A stretch of DNA of 64,000 nucleotides from Tetradesmus obliquus (Eukaryota > Chlorophyta > Chlorophyceae > Sphaeropleales > Scenedesmaceae): the NCBI GenBank assembly GCA_030272155.1, contig CP126194.1, forward strand, positions 6,749,501 to 6,813,500. Reading direction: 5' to 3'. How positions within the stretch are numbered: position 1 is the stretch's first letter; each line of letters starts with the position of its first letter. Positions 34,452 to 48,400 of the stretch are shown piece after piece. The notes beneath the pieces are model-generated. The model saw nothing but the letters and a program-made list of their open reading frames with translations, was not told the origin of the DNA and searched no databases. The position numbers were made by a program, and so were the translations under genes.

Positions 34452-35634
34452 CCTGGCAGCGCTCCATGTGCGATGCAGCCGCTTGCTGCCTGGCAGGCCA
34501 AGCTTGCTGAGCTGGAGGTTGCTTGCAGGAACGCGGAGGCGCTGATGCTGCAGGCGCCAACGCGTGCGGAGCGCAGCGCTGCGCTGGACCTGGCAGGTGC
34601 GCCTTTTAATTTGTGCTCTTTATGGGTGACACAAGTGCGGCTTTGCCAAATCACTTATAGCCTGTCAGGCCGCCACGCCAGTATGGACAGGACCGCAACA
34701 GGCACGACGTATGTTGGTCGCGTACAGCAGCTGCTGTGCTCAGCACATGGCATGCCACATGTGTCATAGCCTGCGCAACAGCGGCAAGCCTTGCAGGATG
34801 CTCTTGTGATGGTCAACATCTATGCACGCATGAAGATTGGGAGCTGCCACAAAGGTCAGGCTCAGGTCGCTGCAACGTCCCTGCAACCTTGCTCATTTGC
34901 CTGTTTTGGTATTTCATACATCTTGAATCACAATGCAGTGGAGCTGCGTGAGGACATCGCCCGCATACGGCAGGCCAACAGGTTGCAGCTGAAGATGCAG
35001 CGCAGCGCACTGCTGCGGCAAGGCGTGCCGCCAGCAGCAGTGGGAGTAGCTGCCACCACGCCCTGCGCAGCTGATGGGGTGAACTGCAGCGGCAAAGTGT
35101 GTTGGGGGCCGTCAGCAGCATGCAAGCCTGCCAGTTGTTCAGGTGCTGCAGCAGCGGCAGCAGCAGAGCACAACCACGTGCTGCGCGTTTCACGGCATCC
35201 TGGCTTGAAAGTACAGCAGCAGTCACAGCTGCGGCAATGGCAACAGGGTTGCTCAAATGGTGCAGGAGTCACAGCTGGTAAGCAAAAAGAAGCTGGTGAG
35301 CATTGCAGCGCAAGCCTTGGTTCGTGCTGGACTCTTGTTGGCCTGTGATGAAGGTTGCGTACAGTACGGCACTGCTGGCAGCTGGTGCTGTATAATGTGC
35401 ACAATTTTGTCCATAGCCCTGCTGAGCCCAGGTAGGTATCAGAGGAGTGTGCTGCTGCTGCTGCTGTTGCTGTTACGTGCAGGTGGAAAGCTTGCATCAC
35501 GGCTTGATGACTATGCTGCAGTCAGACAGCTGTCAGCAGGCGAATGGAGGCAGCACAGGCGGCAGGAAGCAGCCTGGCAGGCGGCGCTGCGGCAGGAGCT
35601 GGCAGCACTGCAGGCTGAGGGAGGAGATGTGTAG
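33264..35634 (+). CDS. Coiled-coil protein of unknown function, frame interrupted by one TAA
   Basis: Exons 33264-33466, 33596-34596, 34789-34854, 34939-35277 and 35483-35634 join in correct codon phase, but TAA at 33822-33824 interrupts the second exon. The frame on both sides of it is the same. If translation starts at the ATG at 33858, the protein has about 431 codons; read through, about 586. Visible features are a basic coiled-coil segment (RARKRDIEVLQAKLKCKQSR), a Gln/Ser-rich linker, a polySer run (about 34420-34450), then helical segments AAWQAKLAELEVACRNAEAL, DALVMVNIYARMKIG, ELREDIARIRQANRLQLKMQ and a C-terminal EWRQHRRQEAAWQAALRQEL. The family is not recognised; a cytoskeletal or scaffold role would be a guess. 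A TGTAA motif 18 bases after the stop fits a polyadenylation signal. Confidence 0.55.
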
Positions 35635-35651
35635 GGCTGGCAGTCTTACGT

Positions 35652-35656
35652 TGTAA
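35652..35656 (+). terminator. Probable TGTAA polyadenylation motif
   Basis: TGTAA lies 18 bases downstream of the stop codon of the coiled-coil gene. TGTAA is the usual poly(A) signal in green algae. The placement is close, and the motif is short enough to occur by chance. Confidence 0.3.
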
Positions 35657-36444
35657 AGCATGGCTGCCGATACATGCTAGATGCCATCTAGTATGGCATA
35701 GGTGCTACTGTGATCTTCACACCTATGACAGCCTAAAACTCTAGTGAGTCACATGGCCCATGACCGGGCAAACAGCATGAGAAGTCAACAGCTCTGGTCT
35801 GCACAGCAGCTTTGAATGTACAATTCGGGGAGAATGTCTGAGGTTGGACTTGCAGGATGTACGTGGGTGGCGACCACTTCAACAGCGCTGGTCCAAACAT
35901 ATTTGGAGCTGTACAGCTGCAGCAGGGCAGTGTTTCAAGGCACTGCGCATGGCTGCTGTTGGCATGGCAGCACGCTGAGATGGTTGCAGTTGTCGCGTAT
36001 GGCTCTCAGCCGGCGGTGCTGTCGCTTAAAGCATAATCCTCGGCGCCCATTTGAACCCAAACACGTTGCTGTCACTGCCTGTTACAGCAAAGCCCTGGTT
36101 GGCAGGTGGTGACACGAAGGGCTGCAAAAGTCAAGAACGTACGCTATAGCGTGTTCAAGTGTTTCTGTGGCGTTTGGAAGGACTGTGCTGTTGCTGTATC
36201 GACCTGGCCTCACTCCTAACTTCGGCAGCTGTCCTACCGACACGCCGATCACGATGTGTCAAATGAGAGTTTGGACGTAAATAAACCGCTTGCCATGGCA
36301 GCTGGCTCTTGTAGAGAGCCAGAGGGGCCAGGCAGGCACCACAGAGTCACCAGTTGTCTCTTGCATGAGCAAGCTGGCCCGATCAGGCCCCATTAACTCT
36401 TGAATATCACATAGTATTGGTTCGGAGCTATCCAGACAGCAGCC
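35657..36444. other. Intergenic region upstream of the TOR gene
   Basis: No coding signal. It contains a small inverted-repeat-like stretch (GCTGGCTCTTGTAGAGAGCC) at about 36301-36320. It should contain the TOR promoter and 5' UTR, but no core element is evident. Confidence 0.4.
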
Positions 36445-37451
36445 ATGCAGCAGAGCAGGCTAAAGTCTGGAGGAGAGACCGTCCAGCGTCTGCTGGAGGA
36501 CCTATGCAGACCTGGAGCGCTGGACAGGGTCAGGGAAGGAGACAGGCACCTTAAGGAATACGTTGATGCCGAGGCACGCGACCTGTCAGCGGAGATGTTC
36601 TCCAAGCTCATGGCAGACCTGCACCACCGCATCACATACATGATCAAGAGGTGAGCAGCAGCAGTAGCAGCAGGCGCAACAGGGCGTGTTGCTGTTGTGC
36701 TCATTGTGTGGGATAGTTGATGGTTTACGGTGTTTTGCCAGGTGTGGAGCAGGTGGTGCTGTGTGAGAGCAATAGCAAGGGGCGATGGCTGGCATGCACA
36801 ACGGCAGCAGCTGCTGTGCAGCGTTTGGTGGTGGCAGCAGCAGCAATAGCGGCATCCATACCTGCAGGCTTGCAACCCGCATGTTCAGTAGCTATCTTCG
36901 CGCCTACATGTATGAATCAGCGAGGCGAAGCTGACTGCACATGCTTACACGGTATGTATGCTGGATGTGGTCACAGCCCCGGTATCGAAAAGGGCAGCTG
37001 CAGCGTGTTGCAATTACGCATTCAGTACTTGCAAGATTTTTGAGCGGTGCAGATATAACAGCTGCTTGATGGTGGAGCACGTGTTTGTTCACAGCAGGTT
37101 GAGATGCAGTTACAATACACAGCATTAAGTGCACAGCTCCTGCAAAGCAATCACATGGCGCCAGTTGTGTGAGCAGCAGCATGGGTCTTGTGTCTGTAGC
37201 GGGGGGACATGTGTGCAGCAGTATTTGTGAAGAAGCACATGGTAGAGCAGTACACAGCAATGCGATACACAGCAAAGCAGTACACAATGAATCAGATTAA
37301 TGAGCAGCAGCACCTTTTGATGCAGTAGCGTTGCAGCACTACCGTGTGCAGCCACATCTGTCCCAACCTAACTGTCAAGCAGCTGTGCGCATATCACACT
37401 GTCGGCGTTTTTTTTGTAAATGCTGTTTCCTGCGCTCTGCGGCTTCGTGCA

Positions 37452-37494
<43 letters not shown>

Positions 37495-39431
37495 CCCCGA
37501 CCACGCCAAGAAGCTGGGTGCTGTGCTTGCCATTGATGAGCTGGTGCTGGTCAAGGTGAGGCGGGTACATGGTGTCTGTAAGGTGTGCGTACCTAAGGGT
37601 GAAGCTGGCCCAAATACGTGAGGAGTGATAGCCAGCTTCAAAGTTCGGCTCGAGGTGATAGCAGCAGCAGCAGCAGCGGCAGCGGCAGCGGCTGACCAGC
37701 AGTGGGAGCAACTTGCATCCTGGTTGTCAGCTGGTGATGGTTCAAGGTGGCAGAGACAGAGCACCGGCGCTTAAAGCAACGGGGACTGCAGCAGCGGTAG
37801 CAGCAGCAGTAGTAGCGCTGGGCGAGAGGGTGCCAGCAGCAGCTGCAGAGGCAGAGGCAGCAGTGACAGTAGAGGCACAGGCAGTGATCTACTTTGGGTT
37901 CCAAGGTGCAGGGCAGCAGAAGCAGGTTCAGCGGCAGCAGCAGCAGCAGCAAGAGCTGCTGCAGCAGCACTGAAAGTGCTGTTATAGTTGACCTGGCCAG
38001 GGTCGGCGCCGCAGCAGTGGCAGCAACAAGGCATGGACTGTAGGAACGCAGCAGCAGCAGCAGCAGATGCTGTGGCAGCATGCTGTGGCCTTACCACATC
38101 AGCAGGAGCAGCAGGACAGGCCAGCAGCGATTCTCGCATGCATCAGCATGGATCTGCCTTCTTACATCAGCATCAGCATAAAGGCTGTTGAGTGTTTTGC
38201 ACTTGCTTCATGCCACTTATTGGGAAAGTTTTGCCGTATTGCTGCAGCACTGAAGGGAAACGCAGATTCTGGGGCCGGAGCTGCGGGTTGCAGTGGAAGG
38301 CGCAGCACAGGGCATCACAGCACAGACTGTAACAGCGGCAGCAGCAGTGTGTGTGCAAACACGATAGGTGCATTGCGCGCATGGTGGCGCCATTGTCACA
38401 CCTATCCCTGCATCCAATGCTGCTGACGTGTTTGTGCCGCACCCCCTTCTGTGCGTGTGCGTTGCATTTGCCTCTTACAGGCTGTGCAGGATGACGCCGC
38501 TTGCACCGCCGGCTTCTGCCTGCTGCTGGGATGGGTGTTTAAGGAGTGCAAGTGTCAGAACTTTGCTTATGCGATGCTGCTGCTGCAGGCGGTTCAGGAT
38601 GACGCCGCTTGCACTGCCGGCTTCTGCCTGCTGCTGTGGTGGCTGTTTGAGTTACTGCAAGTGCTCTAACTTCGCGTATGCGATGCTGCTGCTGCAGGCA
38701 GTGCAGGATGGTGCCGCGCGCACTGCCGGCTTCAGCCTGCTGCTGCGGCGGCTGTTTGAGGAGGTTGAGCATTGGTTGATCCTGTCTCTGCACACCTGAA
38801 GCTGCCTCTGCTGCTGCTGCTGCCCTTGCAGGCGGTGCAGGATGATGCAGCGCGCACTGCCAGCTTCAGCCTGCTGCTGCGGCGGCTGTTTGAGGAGGTG
38901 GAGGAGGTGGGGCTGCTGGAGTGTGCTGCGCAGGCGCTGGGGCACCTGGTGCGGCACAGCGGGCAGAGCATGAGCGACATCGTGGAGCGCCAGGTGCGGC
39001 TAGGGTTTTGGGTTTTGGGGTTTTGGGGTGTGGGGTTGATGCGTTTTGTTGGAGTACTATGGCATCAACTGGAGTACTATGGCATCAACTGGGATGGAGT
39101 CCAAGGGTCTGGGTATAAAGGGGGCCTGCAGCCTAAGGTTTTAGTCTCAGGGGTTTGGGGAGGAGGTGGGCCTGCTGGAGTGTGCTGCGCAGGCGCTGGG
39201 GCACCTGGTGCGGCACAGCGGGCAGAGCATGAGCGACATCGTGGAGCGCCAGGTGCGGGCCTTGGCGTGTTGGGGTCACTGTGTGCGGCAGCAGGGTTCC
39301 TGCTGCTGATGTGTTGGCTCAGCAGGCAACTGTTGCCATGTTATGGTCACTGCTGCTGCTGCCGCACGTACGCCAGGGCTGTCGTGGCTGAGCAGCTGCC
39401 TGAATTGAGCGGAAGAGGAGGAGCCTAGTCA

Positions 39432-39462
<31 letters not shown>

Positions 39463-42400
39463 CGCAGGCGCGTGAGGCGCTGCCATGGCTCAACAGCCGC
39501 ATGGAGCCCAGCGAGTTCCGGCGCTACGCGGGCGTGCCATTGTTTTTATCGGACTTCTTTGACTGTGATCTCGTACTTGATCTGCTGCTGCTGCCGCAGG
39601 TGCGTGAGGCGCTGCCATGGCTGAACAGCCGCATCGAGCCCAGCGAGTTCCGGCGCTACGCGGGCGTGCTGGTGTGCAGGGAGCTGGCCAGCGAGGCCCC
39701 TGCAGTGTTCAACGTGCACGTGAAGCCCTTTTTGGACGGCATCTGGGGAGGCCTGCGGGACCCTAAGCTGCACGTGCGGGAGGCCAGTGTGCAGGCGCTT
39801 GAGGTGAGGTTTGTTACGTAACATGGTGTCATATATCGTGTGTGTTATGTGTTATACTGTGTTGTATGGTTTTCAACGTGCACGTGAAGCCTTTTCTGGA
39901 CGGCATTTGGGGAGGTCTGCGGGACCCCAAGCTGCACGTGCGGGAGGCCAGTGTGCAGGCGCTCGAGGTGAGAAGTGTTATGTAACACGTCATTTGGTGT
40001 GTTATGTGTAACATTGTGTTCAACGTGCACGTGAAGTCCTTTTATAATGGCACCTGGGGTGGCGTATCATTTGGCACAGCTGCTGGCAATCAACATTTCA
40101 CAATGATTCCGCTGCCGCAGCGCGTGCTGGTGCTGGTGGAGATGCGTGCCTGCTAACCCATCGCGCTTAGTGCTGCTACTCACTGCTGCCACTCACTGTG
40201 CTTGTGCGGTGCTTGCTTCACCAACCCGCGGCGCATGCTGGTTCTGGCGGGGAAGCGCAAGATGCACAGCCCGTTTCATTATGCACAGCTGCTAGCAACC
40301 AACTCCTCATGCTTTTCTGTTTGCTCTTCCTCTGCTACGCAGCACGTGCTGGTGCTGGTGGAGAAGCGCAAGAGCATTGCCTTTGTCATCTTGCACAGCT
40401 GCTGAACACCAACAATTCATGCCTTTCCACGTGTTCCCACTGCCCCCGCCGCAGCGCGTGCTGGTGCTGGTGGAGAAGCGCGAGACGCGCTACCGTGTGC
40501 AGTGGTACTACGGGCTCTTTGAGGCCACGCAGCGCAGCCTGAACAGGGAGCCCCGCAGTGGGGCACTGCCCTCTGCAGAAGCCATTCATGGCGGGCTGCT
40601 GGCGCTAGGGGAGCTGCTGATGCATACGGGAGAGTTCCTGCTGGCGAGGTGAGGCTGCAGGGTTTAGGGTTCAGGGTGCAGGCTGTCTAGGGTGGTTTTA
40701 GTTCCCTGTGCTGCTAAGTGCTGAGGCCATTCATGGGGGCTGCTGGCTCTGGGGGAGTGGCTGATGCATACTGGGGAGTTCCTGCTGGCAAGGTGCGGCT
40801 GCAGCGTTTAGGTGTCAGGGTGCATGGCTGTCTAGGGTGGTTTAGTGCCTGGTGCTGTCCAGTGCTGATGGCATTCATGGCGGCTTGGCACAAGGCGAGC
40901 TGTCGATGCACGCCGGGGAGTTCCTGCTGGCGAGGTGAGGTTGACGATGGTGTAGTGCATGCTTGGTGCTGACGTGACAAGGCTGTTTGGGTGTAATGTG
41001 TGGCATTGACATATATTTCGTGTCAGCTGAATTGCCACAGTATTGGTGCGCATAATGATACGCACAAGTGTGCAGCAGTCCCACCATCTCCTGCGCGGCT
41101 GCTGCTGCTGCTGCTGCTGCTGCCGCTGCAGGTACCGTGAGGTGGTTGAGACCGTGCTGCGCTTCAAGGACAGCAAGGAGAAGCTCATACGCAGGTGCGT
41201 AACATAGAACATATGCAGCCCCCGTTGCAACCTCTCAACTCACTCCCAGATTGCAGTTGGGTAACTCAAGTACATCTGTGCTTTGCTGGAGCAGCAGCGC
41301 ACATGTATACATGTGCTCATCGCGCCGAAACACAGCAGCGATGCAAGGCCTCATCATGCTCCTGCGGCAAAACACACCACCTCAAGGCCTCATCTCCAAC
41401 TGCCATCAACCCCACAATGCTGCATTTCGCCGCATACCTGCCGCAGGGCCGTCATCCGGCTGCTGCCGCGCCTGGCAGCCTTTGCGCCAAAATTTGTTAA
41501 CAAGCTACATGCTTATTTTGCCTGCTGCTGTCGTGCACTGCATGCTGCCGCAGGGCTGTCATCCGGCTGCTGCCGCGCCTGGCAGCGTTTGGCCCCGAGC
41601 ATCCTGATCATTAGACTGAAAACTCGCCTGTTTGTATCATGGACATGCTGCTGCAGGGCCGTCATCCGGCTGCTGCCGCGCCTGGCGGCGTTTGCGCCCG
41701 AGCGCTTTGCGCAGGACTACCTCACCAAGTGCGTGAGCCACCTGCTGGCAGTGCTGAAGCATGCAGGGGAGCGCGGCAGCGCATTTGCTGCGCTGGCCGA
41801 CATGGCGCGCAGCTTGGCGGCTGTGGGGTGCCAGGATGGGTTTGAGCCGTACCTGCCAGCCATTGCTGCACAGGTGGGCGCTGCTCCTTGTTTATTACTT
41901 GTTGAAAGGGATTGCTGATATATTAAAGCAGCAGGTGTGCTTGCGCCATGTTTGCAAAGCTGTTGCAGGCAGGTGCACATGCCTGCAGGATCTGGTGTGT
42001 CTAGCTGCACATGTGCTTTGTTTGCTGCAGCTGGTGTCCCACAGATGCCCTTTCACTCCTGTCTTGATTTGTCATGCCCGTCTGCTGCTGTGCTGCAGCT
42101 GCGCGAGAGCCTGGTCTCTCGCAGCAAGTCCAAGCCCGGGGCGGGCACTGCCAGCGAGGCGCTGGCCTGTGTGGGTGTGCTGGCTGGCGCGCTGCACCTG
42201 AGCTGGCAGCCCTACGCGCAGCAGCTGCTGGACTGCATGATGCTCACCGGGCCCACACAGGTGAGGGGTGTTGTATTTCGGTGGTGTTGGTGGTGGGTTG
42301 GTGTGATTCATCAGATGTGCATCGTGGCTGCTGGTAGCATGCTCAGCAGCTGCCTCGACTGCATGATTCTCACAGGACCCATGTAGGTGGGGGTGTTCAG

Positions 42401-45400
42401 TCAGCTTGCGGGTGACTGCTGATGTCCCTGCAGACGCCTACATTTTTGTTTGGCAATTGGTAAATGCGGGCTGAACAGCTGCTGTCTAGCTGCTGCCAGG
42501 TCACGTCCATCCAGGCACGCAAACATCCGACAAACAAACCCGCTGCTTCAAATTCCTGCATTGCCCCGATCTTTACCTTCCGCTTACCGCAGAACCTGGT
42601 ACATGCACTGGGCGACATCGCCGCAGCGCTGCCAGACTTGCTGGAAGACATCCAAGGGCAGCTGCTGGACTTGCTGAGCCTGATTCTGTCAGGCAAGCCC
42701 TTCAGCCCTCTCACAAAGGGCAAGGCTGTGCAGGGCCTGGTGCACAGCCTCAGCATGAGCGAGCTGAGTGCGCCGGAGCAGACAAAGCTGGCGCTCAACA
42801 CCATTGGCCTGATGGACTTTGGGCGGGTAAGTGAGCCTGAGGTTGTAGATGATGTTACTTCAAATAACTTATTTGTGGGTTTTGGGTTGTGAGGGGTGTT
42901 GGCAGCTGGAGCAGACGAAGCTGGCGCAACACGAATGGCTCGATGCACTCTGAGCGGCTGGGTGTCACTGTAGTTCCTGAATCTCGCTGTCAGAGTGTGG
43001 TGTGCATCAGGAGTCGAGGCTTCGAAATGTGGATTCTTCTTAATGTGTCAAAGATACGCACAGCTCACTCTATTTGTCACGTGTTTGTTACGTGACACGT
43101 TACGTTGTTACATGCAGGTGTCGCTGCTTGAATTCATGCGGGACCACATCCTGCCCTACATCGATGACGGGGACAAGGAAGTGCGGCAGGCAGCAGCACT
43201 CGCCTGCTGCCGCGTACTAGACAGGCACGCTGCAGCAGCTTCCGCAGCAGCCTCAGCAGCAGCAGCGGCGGCAGCAGCAGCAGCCGGCAGCAACCCAGCC
43301 GGCCAGGCCGCAGCAGCAGCGGCGGCTGCTGCTGCTGCCGCCGCCGACAGCAGGGCGGCGAGTTTAGGTAGCGGCGGGATGTTCTCGTCATCATCGCAGC
43401 AGCAGCTGCAGCAGCAGCAACAGCAGCAGCAGCAGGTCACGCAGCAGCACCCCAGCTTGCAGGCGGCGGTTCTTATGGGTGTGGGTGTGGCGGGTGGCGG
43501 CGGTTTGGGTTTAGGGTTGAGGCAGACAAAGGTGGTTGAGGTGGTTGTCAGCAAGCTGCTCATGGCTGCTGTGGCTGACACCAGCGAGAGAGTGCGGCGC
43601 ACTGTGCTGGAGGTGGGTCTCCTGCAAGCCAACGCGTAATTTGTCTGTGTGCTGCGGCCAAAACAAACCAATAAACAACTGACCCCACAGCGGCACGCGT
43701 TGGCATGTGCATACCTGACCCAGAGCTAGTTCTATACACATGGCTGCTCAGCAGCTGCATTCTCATGCACAACACCACCTGTGCCCTGTCATCGTGCTGC
43801 TCCCGCTTCACCATGTTCCTTCCCATCCCATTTCTCTTACTTTGCAGGCGCTGACGAGCTCCCCAGCCTTAGACGAGTACCTTGCGCAAGCAGACTGTTT
43901 GCGAGCGCTCTTTGTAGCTCTCAACGACGAATCCAAAGACGTACGGGCAACAGCAGTGCAGCTGGTCGGCCGGCTGGCTTCATGGAACCCCGCGTATGTC
44001 GCGCCAGCGCTGCGGCGTCACCTGCTGCAGCTGCTGACGGATATGGACAACTCGCCGGATAGCAAGCAGCGAGATGACTCAGCATATTTGATCAACTGCC
44101 TGATCAACAGCGCGCCGCAGCTCATCATGCCTTATGTGTCACCCATCCAAAAGGTGAGAATCGTTTGCTGTTGATGATTGGTAGTGCTTAGTTCTTTTTG
44201 AATCAGCTGCCTGATCAACAGCGCGCCGCAGCTGATCACGCTGTATGTGTCGCCCATACAAAAGGTGGGCTTGTCTCAATGTGTTGGTACTTCAATATAT
44301 ACTTGGATTGTTCTAGCTGCAGGGATGCGTTGCAGCTGCCTGACCCTGTCAGGATAAGTTCTCTTGCTCTCAGTCTGTGGCGTGTTAGATTTGTCGTCAT
44401 GCTGTGTTTGTCACATCTTTCCTGCATCTCAGCAGTGCCGACTTGCCTGTCTGTTGCTGCTGGATCTGTTGTGTCCTGCTGCAGGCACTCGTAGCAAAGC
44501 TCAAAGGCAGCAGCAGCGCAGCAGGCAGCTCCGCACAGCACCCTGCAGCAGCGCCCGGCAGCAGCAGCGCCATCACCTCTGGTAGCATGAGCAGCAGCAG
44601 CATCGGCGGCGCCGGCGGCAGCAGCACAGCAGCAATGAGCAAAGATGCAAAGGGAGCAGCGAGTGCGGAGGCAGGGGTGATTAAGAGTGTGCTTGCAACA
44701 CTGGGGACGCTGGCTCAGCAGGCGGGGACAAGCTTCAAGCCGTATGTGTCCGAGGTTATGCCGCTGGTGATTGAGGCGATCCAGGTGGGTGCTCGTCAAA
44801 CATGCGGCTGGTCAAACGCAGCTGGTCAAACATGGGTTCGACTTCGTTGACTGTTTGAGCAGCGCGAGGCAGGCGGTTGTGGTGGCTTGTACCTAGGCTT
44901 TGATTTACGCTGCACCTGCGACAGCTGCTTGCGTGTGTTTCTGATGATCCTTATCAGCTCTGCACCCTTGCTGGGTTTGCAGCCTCAAAGCAAAAAAAAC
45001 AATTGTACTTTCAAACGTCAATTGTAACACTTTCCCGCCTTGCAGGACGTGGGTGCGCCCAGCAAGCGGCGCGCGGCCGTGATCACGCTGGGCCAGATCT
45101 GCCAGAGCGCTGGCTGCGTGATGACGCCATACTGGGACTTCCCCCAGCTGCTGGCGCTGCTGCTGCGGCTGCTGCACGAGGGCAACCCCAGCAAGGGCCG
45201 CTGCGAGGTCATGCGCGTGCTGGGTGAGCCGTCACATAACATAACATGACATCCCATAACATAATGTACTATTTGTTGGCCATGTCAAATCCCGACAAGG
45301 GCCGCTGTGAGTTCATGCGCGTTCTGGGCGAGCGACCTCAGAAACTGTGGTTACACAACTTGATGACGTAACATGCGGTGAGGGTCTCTTCCTCCAGTGC

Positions 45401-48400
45401 TTTCACCGTCCCTTCTTTGTACAGCTGCTGCCCGTTTGATTGGTTCACCCAACTTTTGAAAACAAATGTATCTACACATCATTGACCAACTCTATACATC
45501 CGTCGAACCCTGAAATCGTGAAACCCTTTTTGCATGCAGGCATCATCGGCGCGCTGGACCCCTACACGCACAAGGTCAACACCGCCAGCCTCAGCGGGGA
45601 GGGCAAGCTGGAGCTGGAGGGCGTGCGCCCGCTGAGGACGAACAGCGCGGCAGTAGCCAACATCGCTGCAAGCATCATGGCAGGTGCGGTGCTTGCACCA
45701 ATCGCCTCAAAGCTCTAAAGGATATCTTATGTTGTGTTGTTTTCCACATTTTCAGGGCTTTTTGGGGGTGTTTTCTGAGGGTGTAAGGGTTGTCTCTTGG
45801 CTGGGTGCCGGGGTGGTGAGGGACAGCTGGAGCCGGAGGGCTTGCGGCCGCTGCGGACAAACAGCGCCGCAGTCGCAAACATTGCTGCAAGCATCATGGC
45901 AGGTGCGGTGTTGTAGCCAAGTGCTTCAACGCTTTTGCAACTTCCCAAGTTGTTTCTGCAGGCTGTTTCAGGGTTCTAAGGGTGTTTTCTGTGATCTGGC
46001 GCTTTTTGTTTTTGAAATGGTGCCTGGGTGGTGAGGGCAAGCTGGAGCTGGAGGGTGTGCGCCCGCTGAGGACCAACAGCGCTGCGGTGGCAAACATCGC
46101 CGCGAGCATCATGGCAGGTGCGGTGTCTTGTGACACTTTTCCAGCTCAACTCACGAGTGTGAGTGCACTTGCCGCTGTGTCCCCACTGCATGATATTGGT
46201 GGCATCTGATTCTACATATACTGAGGCAGGACTTACGCCACAGATTCAACCAAATCCTTGAGCTTCTCAATAAAACACTCATCAGAACCCTGCAACAAAT
46301 GCTTTATGCAGGCACGCCAATGGGAGCGCTGCACGGCCCTGGGGCCGGCCCCCCTGGCACAGGTGGCGACGATTTTGGCAACGACCTGCTGCCAGCCGCC
46401 GGCCTAGTAACCAGCAGCGAGGATTACTACCCTACTGTGGCCATCAATGCGCTGATGCGGGTGCTGCGGGACCCTGGGCTGGCCAGTCAGCATGCTGCTG
46501 TTGTGAGCAGCCTGATGGCGATCTTCAAGGCACTGGGTACGCAGAGCGTGCCCTACCTGCCAAAGGTACGAGAATGCAGGGCTGTTTTCTACACAAGCAG
46601 TGTGTAGTTTGGTGTCTTGCCTGCTGTTGTGAGCAGCCTGATGGCGATCTTCAAGGCGCTGGGTGCAAAGAGCATGCCCTACCTGCCAAAGGTCAGAATG
46701 AAAGGCTTTTGGCATGTGAAGTGTGTGAAGTGGTGTCTGGCGCTGTGCGTGGTATGATGAATTTGCTGTGTATATAGCCGCCAGCTTAGTAATTGGCAGT
46801 GAGGATTACCACCCCACGGTTGCGCTGATGCGGGTGCTGCGGGACCCTGGGCTGGCGAGCCGGCATGCTGCTGTTGTGAGCAGCCTGATGGCGATCTTCA
46901 AGGCCTTGGGGACCCAAAGCGTGCCCTACCTGCCCAAGGTATGAGAATGCACGGCTTGCTGCATATGTAGCGTGTACATTTGTGTCCGGTGCTGCTGTGG
47001 TCCGCAGCCTGTAAAGGCGATCTTCAAGGCACTGGGTACCCAGAGTGTGCCCTACCTGCCAAGGCGGGAAAGTGCAGGGCTGTAGGTCAGTGGGGTTGAT
47101 GCATGCGCGGTTAACTGGCTTTGCGCAAGCGCGGCGCGAAGGTGTTTCTGCAGCACTACTGAACTATCAGACCACATCGTGACACCTGGATTAATGTACA
47201 GGGACTGCTGCCTAAACTCTGCTCAAACCTGTTTGTTCACTTGCCGCAGGTGCTGCCGGTGCTGTTTGCGGTGCTGCACGTGTGTGTTGAGCCGCTGCGT
47301 GAGATGCTACTGCTGCTAAAACCCTAAGTAATTATGAACCTGCTTCCCTCGCTGCAGGTGCTGCCGGTGCTGTTTGCTGTGCTGCACGTGTGTGATGAGC
47401 CGCTGCGCGAGCTGCTGCTGGAGCAGCTGGTGGTGCTGGTGATGGTGGTGCGCCAGCACATCCGGCGCTTCCTGCCAGACCTGCTGAGCATTCTGGGCGA
47501 GTTCTGGGCGCGCAGCAGCAAGATCCAGCACGTGTGCTTGCAGGTATGTTGGATAGCGTTGATGTTATGTTGCGTGCGCCATCATCATTACCACCGTCAC
47601 GTCAATCAAGCAACAGCATGTTACGTGTGTGGCGTATGTTAGCCATCTTGCAGCGCGACGACCTGCAGGCACATGGCTGCGCTTGCGCTTCTTCCTCTCT
47701 GTCACTGTCTTCTAGATCAAATGCTTTGCCCCTGTTGCTCCTACTGCGTCATTTATGTGCAGATGCTGGCTGAGCTGGCCATCCTGCAGCACAACGATTT
47801 GCAGGCACATGCTGCGCTGGCGCTTCTCTGTTTCTGCTCAATTTCCTCTTCTGAAATCTTTGCTCTCATGATTGCAGATGTTGGCTGAGCTGGCCATCTC
47901 GCTGCGTGACGACCTGCGCCCGCACGTCCCCGAGCTGCTGCCGCGGCTGGTGGCGCTGTTTGTGGATGCGGAGCGCAACAGCAGCTTCGACATGGTGAAG
48001 CCCGCGCTGCAGGCGCTGGAGGTGCGTAGCTGGTTGTTCATGCTCCATTTTGCTGTGGATAGCCTATGAGCTGGTAGAGCTGTGATGTTTTTGACATGGT
48101 CAAGCCCGTGCTGCAGGCGCTGGAGGTGCGTGGCCGTGCTTTGTATTGGCTGTGCAACTTGAGGTGAGGTGTGTGTAAAAAGGTGCTGCATGTGTTGTGT
48201 GGTATCTGGCTTGACTTATGTGCTGCGCAGCTCAGCGTACGATCTGCTGCTGGAGCTGAGGCGTGTAGATGTTGCTTCCACACTGCCACCTGCCGTTTAT
48301 CATGCCGTGTACTTGTCGCAAATGCGAGATTCTTCCATCGCTGGTGCTGAGCACATGTGTGACAACCGACTCAAAACTATCCTTGTCTGCCGCTGCCGCC

